Assembly (NCBI GenBank): GCA_022385755.1
Contig: MU278360.1
Coordinates: 341,692-405,691 of the forward strand
Direction of reading: 5' to 3'
Length of the DNA stretch: 64,000 bases
Source of the DNA: Trametopsis cervina
Lineage: Eukaryota > Basidiomycota > Agaricomycetes > Polyporales > Irpicaceae
Numbering within the stretch: the first letter of the stretch is position 1; every line of letters starts with the position of its first letter. This document shows positions 32,681 to 43,056 of the stretch, piece by piece. The translations under genes and the position numbers were made by a program. A model generated the notes under the pieces. That model saw only the letters and a list, made by a program, of their open reading frames with translations. It was not told where the DNA came from and ran no database searches.

Positions 32681-35618
32681 TCATGATGATGTACGCGATG
32701 CGAGGGCCGACCCCACGTCGCTGACGATGTCAAATAGCTCGACTATCCAATCTTCGCTGGCCATAGCTTTAACCTCATTCGCAAGTTTTTCTGTCTCCCG
32801 ATGACGTTCCGCCACTTCGTTCCTCTCGGCAATCATGTTGAGGTTGTGATATACCACTGAAAGGAGGAACTGGGTATCTTGCAGCGAACGGAATAGCTCT
32901 ATCTTCTTATAATCCTTCTCCGCAATATCAAGATAGAAGATAGCCTCTCTCAGGGCATCCTCTGTGAAATGAACAGTCCGGAATTGTCCCCAAAGCACAC
33001 AACGAGGTCTTACCTTGAGAGTCTGCCGCAGCAATGATGCAGCGTGCCAGAGTGAAGCAAGCATACGCGCGTTGTTCGAGGTCATCGCCAATAATAAGCT
33101 AATGAAGGATCAGCATGTCAGCATTCCAATGCTAGAGCACATATAATATACCTGTGGCATTATCTCTTCCATAATCCTGCGGCACCATTTAGTCAAACCA
33201 AACTCCAGGCCAACGTCGGCAAGTAGGATGATCCCAGGTCGATACGTCTCGTAGCGTTGCTGGAACTCGGAATGCCACAAAGACGTAAGTAGAGGTTGAA
33301 TAGTGGAGTGACCCTGATTCGCTTCCTGAATGGAGTTAAGTTCAGCCGTAAGTGAGAAATGAGTTGCTGCCAACTTACCCTCATGGACAAGACTTCGTGC
33401 AAAGGGTCGCGAACGACGGAGTTGAGCGGGGCGCTTTCAGTATACGTATATTCCTTCAAGCTGGCCCCGTTTGTGAAGCGTTTGGGCCATAGGAAGTCAT
33501 GAATCATCCTGATCTGACCTCTGATGCAGGAGTGTAGAGGCTGGTATCATCATCTTCGTGTATCTAAGACCACTCTTACGCACCGTCGGCTGGCTCGCAA
33601 CATGAGAATATGCCATATCTGCATGGCCCATCGCTCGTAATCCGCCATACTGATATTTTCCCAGACGTGAGGCGTCAGGAGCATCGCGATCGATTCTTCA
33701 TATGCCCCTTGTCTCGCCATCTATAAAGTGTTGTAGGATTACGACCTCTAGAAGGCATTTTGGAGAGACGCACTCTGTGAGCTTTATTACATATAGCCGT
33801 GGTGTATTGGTTATCCTGAGGGCTTGAAACCCTCATGATTACCTCCTCTTCTAAATCAGCTAACTGCGCACTGCCTACAAATAAATTCAATTGCCACAAG
33901 TGCTTAGGAGAGGTAAGACACACACCAAGCATGCTCCACACGACACTCCGAACAGCATTTTGACCCCACTGCTCAGAATCCAGCACTTCGTCGTGCCGAG
34001 TATCGGCCCACATATCTTGTAAGCTCCCTACCTGTGTAATTCTTTCGAAGGCTGCAGACAGTGGTTGTTGCTATTTGTTTCCAAGGCTCCAGCGTAAGCA
34101 CAGTAAGTAGGCTACAAAGAACCGACATACGTTGCCTACTATCAAAAGCTTCTTCACGTCGTAGAGCGCCTCAGAGGGATGTAGATCTGGTTGTATCTCG
34201 TTTATGACCATCTTCCGGTTTCGTTCCAAGGGTGGAAGGCGGTTTAACAGGCTGGAGTAATGAATTGCTGACATCAGACGTGAGGACGTTGTCAACTTAC
34301 CTGATACAACGCTGCAAGGTCCGTCTATCATTATTGGTGCGTGCAACGGTAATAGCCTCTTCCAGAAGCTATATATCCCTGAGTACGTGATGTAGGACAA
34401 ATGGGCTGGAATGATATCACCTTCCGGCATGCCACATGCTCGTGCCGCAAGTAGTGCAATTCCGCGATCATGAACAGCGAGTGTTGCCGAAGGCCTCTGC
34501 GGTACCTAAATCAGAACTCAGCAGTGGAAAAAATACATCTTCACTAACGAGTCATTTCCTTCATGGAAATATTGTTCGAAGTAGCGTCGTATGCTCTCAG
34601 CAGCCATGACATCATCTCCTGTGACTACAGACTTCTCCCACCTACAATAGATCAGTGGGTGAGATAAAAGGCATACGCGGCACCCACATAGCATAGGCTT
34701 CTGGACGAGCATATTCCCTCTTATCCGATGGCATTTTGAGCACTGTATATGCTTATATATCCCGTAATGAGGTGCCATCTTGGGGCAAAAGTACCAAGAA
34801 CGCACTCACCATTGGAAAGGATGTCTTTCTTGACGTAGATGTGATCGACAGGCTCTCCGCGAGTCCACTTTGAGTAATCAGAGAAGAGTGACAGCAAACC
34901 TTCGTACGATAACTTGAGGTGCGTAATGAAACATCGTCGTACGAAATGCCCAAACATCGACCGGGCAGTCTGATAAAATTTCAGCGTCGCTGCGGAAGTA
35001 TCAATGAGAGTGAGGCGTACAAATTTTATACGCTAAGAAAAAATGGTCAGTAAGCGAGATCGCACGAGGGAGGGGATGGATACTCACGCCTTCACCATTA
35101 TAAAACGAAGGGAGACCTAGCAGAATTTGAGAGGGGAAATTCAACGTTTACTGACAGTGCAGTGGAGGACATACTTCCGAGGAGACCCGTCAGATACGTG
35201 GGATTAGAAATGTGGAAGGTCTGCGTCCAGATGCACAATCAGTCATGCCGTATATGTTGCGGCAACATGCAACTACACACGGGATCCCATATATCGTCAT
35301 GCACACGTGCTATCGGGTCAAAACCTTTGATTGCAAGCATGTATCTTGCACGCATGGTAAGGAAGCTCGGTGGCGAGCGTACCTGCTACATTCCAGTTAC
35401 TCTGTACATTCTATGATTGTGATGCGTACCTCTGCCACTTGTTCCAACAGGAAACGAGTTACATTTAGTAGGGTTGCTCTTGGCATTCTTTCCCTGTTAA
35501 ATGGATGATATATGAATGCCATTATTTGTAGAAGCTGGAGGTGATGAGGCCTCAAAGTGTGGTTTGTCGGGGGTGATGTTAGGTTCGAAGAGCGAGGCGG
35601 GTGTGCCGGAGTTGCCAT
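32681..35618 (-). CDS. APC5: Anaphase-promoting complex subunit 5
   Basis: This is a TPR scaffold subunit of the APC/C ubiquitin ligase that drives anaphase and mitotic exit. The ATG at 35618 gives MATPAHPPRSSNLTSPPTNH, then the Apc5 N-terminal domain LRPHHLQLLQIMAFIYHPFN. A short exon encodes LPSFYNGEG, followed by LKFYQTARSMFGHFVRRCFI and LKLSYEGLLSLFSDYSKWTR, typical Apc5 helices. TPR-like sequence continues to YERWAMQIWHILMLRASQPT. The C-terminal TPR block reads AIFYLDIAEKDYKKIELFRS, then LQDTQFLLSVVYHNLNMIAE, then RNEVAERHRETEKLANEV. It ends SALASRTSS at 32681. There are many short introns. It shares a 260 bp divergent promoter with NOC3 that contains two ACGCGT boxes. Confidence 0.88.
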
Positions 35619-35726
35619 CCTTGTTCAGTATTTGGGAAGCTGATACCGCAGAGTATGTCAACTACCACGCTAGTCTGAGAAACGAAGGGATGAAATGGTC
35701 GAAGGCGCGTTCCAGTTGCAGTCGCG

Positions 35727-35754
35727 ACGCGTGCGGCACGGGACTAAAACGCGT
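35727..35754. promoter_or_regulatory. Two MluI cell-cycle boxes in the APC5-NOC3 divergent promoter
   Basis: ACGCGT occurs at 35727-35732 and 35749-35754, inside the 259 bp between the APC5 ATG (35618, minus) and the NOC3 ATG (35878, plus). A related GGCGCGT lies nearby at about 35704. The hexamer is palindromic, so either gene could respond. An MBF-type role is inferred from known fungal G1/S regulation. Confidence 0.5.
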
Positions 35755-35877
35755 CCATTAACGGGCTTTGAGGCGTGGGAATCTGATGCGCTCCGGATTT
35801 TTTGGGCACGCAACTCTCATTGGTTCCTCTGGTGATCTTTACCAGCTTGCTTTCGGAAAGCAGCAACCCCCTCCTCT

Positions 35878-38832
35878 ATGGCAATCAAAAGCGGAACCAA
35901 GAGAGCGGCGTCAGCTGCATCAGTGAGTACTACACAGTGGTAATATTTGGACTGAGCCTGACCAGAAAACACAGGGTCCGTCAAAGAAGCGCAAAGTTGC
36001 TCCTGCTAACGGCGCAGGCCCCAGTAAGAAGCAGTCGAAAGCGAAGGGGGAAAGCAAGCCGAAACTAGCAGACCGGGGTGTGATCCCTATACCAGTATAC
36101 GACGAAGACGATGGAGAACTCTCGGAGGACGATATGAACATGATCGAGGAGCTCGGCAGTGCTGCTGCATTCCTTACTACACTGGATGAGAAGGGCATTG
36201 CAAGGTATGTGGCCTAAGGTGTATGCCTTTTTCTCGTAGTCTGACATTGTAATAGGAGCAAAAAGGAGACAGAACGTCTGCATCGTCTGCACAAACCCAA
36301 GCCTGTGCGCGCCACCGTGGAGGACGATTTGCCCTCTGTGAATTCTGACGACGAAGAAGACGATGCTGCAGAATGGAGTTCTGGTGTAGAACTTAGCGAT
36401 GACGATGAAGACGTTCCCCTCGACTCGGCCAGTGAAGGAGAAAGTTCAACTGCCAGTGCCCGCATTCCGCGACGCAAGAAACCGAAGCGTACCGGTTCTG
36501 ACGACGAAGAGATGTCATATGAAGCACAACCTCGGAAAGCAGACATGGCGTGGGATTCAGATTCAGAAAATGAAAACGCCGTCAGGCGCTTGCCGATCAA
36601 GCTTGCGAACGGGCTCTTGAAAGAAAGTACAAGCAAAGTGCTATTGCCGCGAGAAGATGTCTCAAGCGACGATGAAACCGAGTCAACATCACCGCAGCCT
36701 GTTGAACACATAAGAGTAGACGATGTATCAACAGGAGCTCGGTTCGGGCGACCGGCGGTGATAGATGTCGTGGGCAACAAATCCCGGAAAGCACGCGTAC
36801 AGGCTGCAAAGGAGCAGATAGCAGGGATCTGTCAGGAAATTGTCTCTGACCCGGAAAATAGTGTACGTGCACACGTGATGTGTGTAGATGGTGCAACTTA
36901 CGTTCTTTCTGAATTTGTAGCTTGGTCTTCTTCGCCGGTTACACACATTTTCACTACCGGAAATATCAACACCGACACATCCAGAACCGGTAACGAACGA
37001 CATCCTGATACGCAAGCTCACGTTCTTGTCACTACTGGCAGTATTCAAAGACATCGTACCTGGTTACCGTATTCGCGCGCTCACTGACAAAGAGAAGGCG
37101 GAAAAGGTTACCCAAATGGTCCAAAAGACAAGAGATTGGGAGCAGGGCCTTGTTGGAGTGTACCAGTCGTATCTCCGTATTCTAGAAGCAGAAGTCAAAG
37201 GTATAGTGCAGCGCTCGGTCTCTGATAGGACGGAAACTGACAGCACCAGTGACTATCAGGCAAGACGGAACTGACCGAAGTTGCGCTACAGTGCATGTGC
37301 ACGCTGTTGGTCGACATAACACACTTCAACTTTCGCGTCAATCTGATGAGTACAGTCGTTGCCAATCTGAGTCGCAAGTCCTGGGATAAGGTAGAGTGCT
37401 TCTCATTGATGGTATTGTGCCTCGAGGCATCGTGCTGTGCTCATTGCCTCCAATTCATTTAGACGTCAGATCTTTGCTTGAATACCATAATAACGGTATT
37501 CAGGAACGACTTGACGGGTGTCGCTTCGCTCGAGGTCGTTCGTTTACTCAATCGCATGATCAAGGAACGGCGATTCAATGTTCACCCGGAGGTCCTGTCA
37601 TGCTTGACATATTTACGCCTGAAGACCGAACTGGGCGTGCGCGCATCCGAATCCAAAGCTGATAAGCCGGAAACCAAGACGTTTTCCAAGGGCAGAGCTG
37701 CCGCACGGCGTGCGAAAGGCAAACCTACCGCTCAGCCTCATCTTAGCAAAAAGGCGAAGAAGGTTCTCAAGGAGAACAAGGAAATAGAAAAAGAAATGCA
37801 TGAGGCCGCGGCGGATGTTGACAAAGAAGAGCGGGCGGTGAACGTACGTGTGGTCATCAGCCCTCTGCCCGTTGATAAACGTTCGACCAATGCTGATGTG
37901 CCGTACCGCGAATACCTTTCTAGCACACCGAAACGCTTAAGCTGCTATTCGTCCTATATTTCCGAATACTGAAGAACCCACAACCGACAGCGCTACTCCC
38001 GGCTGCTTTGCGCGGCATCTCACGGTTCTCACACCTTGTCAATATCGACTTTTTCAAGGACCTGATGCAGGTGCTAAAGGAGCTCATGGCGCGAGAAGCA
38101 CAAGGCTCGCATGACAACGATCTAAGTGCAGAACAGAGTTCACACATTCGCACCGTGCAGCACCATCTCCTCTGTATCGTCACCGCGTTCGAGCTGCTAT
38201 CTGGCCAGGGTCCGTAAACGCTTTCTATCTTCCAACTTATTCCTCGTGAGACACTGACTTTCTATTCCCATACAGGCGAAGCCCTTGACATTGATCTCAC
38301 CGACTTCATAAACCGCCTATACGCCATGCTCCCGTCGTTAGCGCTGATGTCCGACATCGAGACGCTACCAGACACGCCGTTCGACCACAGCAAACAGCCG
38401 CCGCCGTCCTCGACGCCCTCCGCCAATGTCGCATCGCCAGGTTCAGCCGCGAGTGTGTCCGACATGCTCTTCCGCGCGCTGTACCTCGCCTTCTCGCGCC
38501 GGACAGCCGCAGGCGCGTCTCCGCCCTGGCGCTCCGCCGCGTTTGCAAAGCGTCTCGCAGGGGCGTCCCTCCACTGGCCGCCGCGCACCGCCACGCGAGC
38601 CGTCGAGTTTGTCGGTTCTTTGCTCGAGCGAGATCCGAAGCTCGAGGCGCTGTTGTCCCCCGAGGAGCGCAGCGTCGACGGCGTCTATCGTCCGGACCTT
38701 GATGACCCGCAGCTGTGCAACCCGTTCGCGTCAAGCCTGTGGGAGCTGCATGTGCTCGCGCAGACGCACTGGGACGGGCGGGTCCAGGCTGCCGCGCGAA
38801 AATTGCTAACGGCGCAGTCTAGCAGGACTTAG
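35878..38832 (+). CDS. NOC3: Nucleolar complex protein 3 (Noc3)
   Basis: Noc3 forms the Noc2-Noc3 complex that moves pre-60S particles from nucleolus to nucleoplasm. The yeast protein is also reported to take part in replication licensing. The ATG at 35878 gives MAIKSGTKRAASAAS, spliced over GTGAGT...CACAG to a basic nuclear-localisation stretch. An acidic region follows (SDDEEDDAAEWSSGVELSDD). The NOC3p N-terminal domain contains LAVFKDIVPGYRIRALTDKE and REWEQ-like KTRDWEQGLVGVYQSYLRIL. Next come HEAT-like helices, TVFRNDLTGVASLEVVRLLN and IKERRFNVHPEVLSCLTYLR. A basic coiled coil reads KKAKKVLKENKEIEKEMHEA. The CBF/Mak21 region contains RGISRFSHLVNIDFFKDLMQ and HHLLCIVTAFELLSGQGEAL. It ends LTAQSSRT at TAG 38830-38832. 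Confidence 0.93.
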
Positions 38833-39336
38833 CATCGCGCGCAAGGGGGATCCGCTCTGCGCGCTCGGACGTACTTGGGTAGTGCTATGCTGTAGACGTA
38901 CACTTTTGTGCTAGATATCACTAGGGTCTGATGACGTCGCTCGTTTAAAAAAGATTTGAGAGGGAAACTATGATACAGCTGTATGTGTGCGACAGATTCC
39001 TGACTGTTCGGATCCGGAGGTGCGTAAACGGAAAGACGGTCGTCCACATTCATATAAGCAATAAAAAACGCACGCGCGACGAAAATAAACGAGCCAGAGG
39101 GCGTATCAAAACGAAGAAACGAAAGCCGGGGCATAAATAGCGGTGGTGATACGCGAGTGCCTGTGCATGCGAGCAATTGAAGTAACGAAAAAATAGACGA
39201 GATTAATAACGGTACAGGAGCTAGACTGAGCGAGGACGGCATGGAACACCTATGCTACACGGTGGGGATGGGAGATGGGAGATGGGCGAGTGGGGAGTGC
39301 AAACAAACAAATACGCACAGGGCACACAAAGAACTG

Positions 39337-39367
<31 letters not shown>

Positions 39368-39579
39368 GCGAAAAAGTGGGATAATTGGGGATGCTGGGTG
39401 CGGTGATGATGGGAGACTCAACGAAGGTCCGAACAAGGGAAGGAAACAGGGGGTGAATCAGGAAACGCAGCGAGCAAAATCCGAGTCGCCTCGCCCTAGC
39501 ACAGGCGTACTGGTATTGGACCCGGCGTATGCGTACACGCGTTCACCCTCTACCGAAGCCGAGACGGGCGCACAGGACG
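38833..39579. other. Intergenic between convergent NOC3 and the TEA-factor gene
   Basis: No coding sequence supported. It contains a purine-rich stretch and the hexanucleotide repeat listed separately. Confidence 0.5.
39336..39367. repeat. Hexanucleotide microsatellite (GAAAAC)n
   Basis: About five uninterrupted copies of GAAAAC/ACGAAA phase variants run from the end of line 39301 into 39361, followed by degenerate copies. It lies about 220 bp beyond the stop of the TEA-factor gene, probably in its 3' untranslated region. Confidence 0.8.
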
Positions 39580-41652
39580 TCAGGGCTGGTGATACATGGA
39601 CCCGTTGCCGCTGTGCATTGACGGATGCGGATGCGCTGCAGCGGAGGTGTAGGATCCGGGGTGTATCAGGCTAGGGTCTATCGCGTCTTGCTGGTGTTGT
39701 TGGTGCTGTTGTTGGTGCTGCAACTGCTGCGAGTGTTGGTGCTGTTGGTGGGGGAGGTGCGGGACGGTTGGCATCGGGTGGTGATATCCTCCGCTGCCGG
39801 GGTAGAACGATGAGCCGCTTGCCGCCTGTTGTTGGTGGTGGGGCGTCTGTTGTTGGTGTTGTTGGTGCTGTTGGTGGTGGTGGTGAGGGGGAGGAGAGTG
39901 CTGCTGCGGTGGGAGCGGAACAGCGTCGCCCGGCGTGAGTGGCGGCGAGAACGGTTGCGAGATCGTGCGGGCGCGCATGGGCGATGGGACGGGCGGCATC
40001 TTGTATTTCTGGAACCCGACGAGCTCGACGCTCGGCGCGGGGCTGGTTGTGCTGCGGTCGAGCGTGTAGACGATAGCAGCGACGATGATACCGTCCACGA
40101 CGATTTGCTGCGTGATCTTGTCTTGTTCTGCTTGGAGGTACGAGTAGAATCAGCGGTTCGCGGGAGAATAGAGAGCACGTGATGCAAAGTGATCGTCAGC
40201 GACATGAGGCATATACGGGCAACTCGGAGGGATGTATTTACCTTGCTGTAGCCACTTGCACCGACTCAGGGGCGATTCGGGGAGCGCGCACGCGATGGTC
40301 TGTAAGGGGTCGACCTGCTGAGACTGCGGCAGGGGCTCAAGAAGCGCGCTCTCGGCGCCGACGCACGTCGCGCCCGCATACACCTTGGTCAGACACGTCG
40401 CGGAGCCCATCCAGCGCGTCGCGAGCGTGACGACGGCGTGCACACCATGCAAATTCGGCGGACTGTGGATGTCAGCAAAAGACGAGATGGTGAGCTTGAT
40501 GCGGAAGAGGATGCTCGGCGGCGGGTCGTGCGACGCGGGCGGCATCATCATCGCCGCTGAGATCTGGTCGACGTCGTACACCGCCGGTTGCATGCCCTCT
40601 GCGTACAGACTCAGGCGCAGCACCCGGTTGGCTTGCGGACGGGCAGCGGCGTATGCGAGGGCGCTGTTCGGGCTGGCAGAGGCGGCGGCGGCGGCGGCAC
40701 CCCAGAGATGGCTCGACATCGGGCTGGGCGGGGCTGGCGGCAGGGAAAAGAGGCCGCTGCCCATGTGGAGAGGCTCGAGCTTGACGGCGCCGTCTGAGAT
40801 CCGGTGGCGGGGGGACGATGGGGGCGGCGTGCCCAGCGCGGCGGAGAGCGCACTAGAGGAGGAGGTGGAGGCGCCGACGAGCATGTCGGACTCATGGGAC
40901 GGACTCACGGTCGGGAGGCTGGCGTTGCTGTGTGTCGGAAACGGAGCGTGATGGGAGAGAGGGAGCGCGAACTCCGAGTTGGGGTACTCGGGCGGGGAGG
41001 CTGACGAGGAGACGGCTCGATCTGCGGCAGACGCGTCCGCGGTGGAGAGTGCGTCCGTGCCGAAGCGTTTGTCGGGAGACGCGAGCAGGCCGTTCTCCGT
41101 GAATAACTCTTCGCCGCCCGCTACGAGATGAAACTCTGTGGGTGATATATGCACACTGCATGAGCACGGGCGCGACGCGGAGGCAATGTAGGGATGGGAT
41201 TACTGACCGGGCTCGCCCCTCCACATGTTGCGTAGAACCTGGATGTGACTCGCGACCTGCTTTTTGGAACGCTCGATGCCGGCCTTTTTGAGATGCTCGA
41301 CGAGGAACTGGTTCCGCCAGCGGCTGCGGCCGCGCGAGTAGGTAGCCCAGGGTGACTCCCAGTATTCCTTGAGGCCTAGTGAGGGAATATGGACGGTAGT
41401 GAGTGCGCAGCGCGGACGACGGCGACGACGGAGAGCGTTACCTTCGACAAAGATCTTCTCGACCTCCTCGGACCATACTTCGTTGCCGTCCTTGAGGAGC
41501 TTGTGATGCTTGCGGTTTGGAGTGAGAGACTTGTGGTAGAAGGCGTCGGACATGTACCTGTCGCGCTCGAGCGAAGTAGTGCGTGCGGAGGGGGAGGGAG
41601 AGAGGGATGAGGAAGAGACACGAACGCGACGCGACATCACGTCAAACCCCAT
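39580..41652 (-). CDS. TEA/ATTS-domain transcription factor
   Basis: This is a sequence-specific regulator of the TEC1/AbaA/TEAD family, which in fungi controls filamentation, conidiation or development. The ATG at 41652 gives MGFDVMSRRVRVSSSSLSPS; a second Met lies at 41637. The TEA domain reads EVWSEEVEKIFVEG, LKEYWESPWATYSRGRSRWR, NQFLVEHLKKAGIERSKKQV, and ASHIQVLRNMWRG. It is built from three exons and includes the DNA-recognition helix. A Ser/Pro/Ala-rich region follows, then a beta-rich segment (RVLRLSLYAEGMQPAVYDVD, ILFRIKLTISSFADIHSPPN). This could be a diverged partner-binding domain, as in TEAD. The C-terminus is a His/Gln/Pro-rich tract (39.68-39.92 kb) ending NGSMYHQP at 39580. 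The target genes are unknown. Confidence 0.9.
39680..39905 (-). repeat. CAG/CAC triplet tract encoding Gln/His runs
   Basis: On the coding (minus) strand, dense CAA/CAG/CAC triplets encode Q/H-rich runs such as HHHHQQHQQHQQQ and HQHSQQLQHQQQHQQHQQ in the C-terminus of the TEA factor. Such tracts are often length-variable between strains. Confidence 0.8.
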
Positions 41653-43056
41653 GAGCTCGTTGGGAAGCGGATATGTGGGCAGGGGCAGGCGGGATTGGGA
41701 AAGACGAAAGAGAGACCGGAAGGGCAGGGAGCGGCCGACGTAAAGCCGTTATATATGAGATGCGAGGGAGGATGTGTTCTGACGCGTACTTGAGCCATTT
41801 GGGAAACAACAAGCAGTGGCAGACAAACACTGACAACAACTGGGTCAGCCAGCGCCGGGGGCAGGCAGCCGAGAGACCGTCTGATCCGGGCAGATGGCTG
41901 GCACTCCCCGAGCACTCGTCCGGCGACTGACTGTAGTCTGACGATGGTATGACTGTGCTGCTCACCTGCACCAGTCCATCTCGCCAGCCCCTGAGCAGAT
42001 GCTGCCATCGTGCGCTGAGGATCGGGTGGCTGCCAGGTGGGTCGGTCCAGAATGGAATCGTCGTTTGTTGCGAGAGTGTGAGTGCGAGAGAGGGATGAGC
42101 GAGTCTGCCTCCGCCGAGTAGGAGTCCGCGATGTGTGGGATGCCATGGCAGAACGACGCCGTTTGCAGCTAGTGTAGCGCAACATGTCAGTGCTGGTTCA
42201 TTCCTCCTCCTGAACCCTGCCGCGCATGCACTGGTACAGCAGACAATAACTCCTAGCGTACCCGTCTTGAAGTTCCACCTGCCTGTGCTCGTGTCGCCGG
42301 TCCCCGCTGCCACCACCGCCTTCCGTCGAGTCTGCGGCCGGACGTCGCCAGCTCGAGTCCCTTTGAGCCTTCCAGTTACGGCCAGCCACTCTCTCCATCA
42401 TCCGACCGAGCTCAAGCGAACGACCGCATTTGGCACACAAAAGCACCTACTAGCGCCCCGTCCTCTGATCCAAGCAAGCGTGCAAGCCATCCCCACATCC
42501 AGCCACTCCCCCAGTCGGCGGGCGTCGCTATACCACACACCACACAGCGCACAGCAGAGACGAGCAGAGCAGAGTCACAGCGAGCCCATCTTGGGCCATC
42601 CCGCGCAGATCCCCTTGCAACGTGTAGCGGAAGCAAATCTTATTTTGCATCCTCGCGTCAGATCCAAAGCGCCCGATGGCTGTACCCCCCAGAACGGGCA
42701 ACTCTCGTCTGGTCCATGTCGCGGCGGTTGGCATCATCACCACCCACGGCCTCAATCTCCGCAACCTCCGTGTCCGACCGCGATCTGTTTGCCAGCCACC
42801 CACATGCGAGATGTCGAATGACGTGAAAATTTGGCAACTTACATCTACAGAATTCCGGAAATGTTGGGACCCATAAGTCGTATGTTTGTTGTATCATAAA
42901 GCCACCCAATAGACAGCTTCCGATGCCCGGCATACATCAGCCGCGCTCGGCACATACATCGGAGAGTGAATAAGTTCGCCACCCGCCGCGCCCCGCCCCG
43001 TCGCCGACTGCGCGCGGCACTGCGACGGGCGAACGATGATAGTACTGTAGGAGACC
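41653..43056. other. Divergent intergenic region between TEA factor and VPS23
   Basis: It is 1.4 kb long. Several long frames, such as 41642-42316 (-) and 42135-42821 (+), are low-complexity and C/A-rich and look like leader or promoter sequence. The long distance fits a long 5' leader for the transcription factor. CATTCC/CATTCT motifs resembling TEA-binding sites occur near 42050 and 42205 and could allow autoregulation; this is weak. Confidence 0.4.

Noticed and set aside
41642..42821. Frames of more than 180 codons on both strands upstream of the TEA factor and VPS23
   Set aside because: They are low-complexity, overlap each other, and match promoter or leader composition, with no domain evident.
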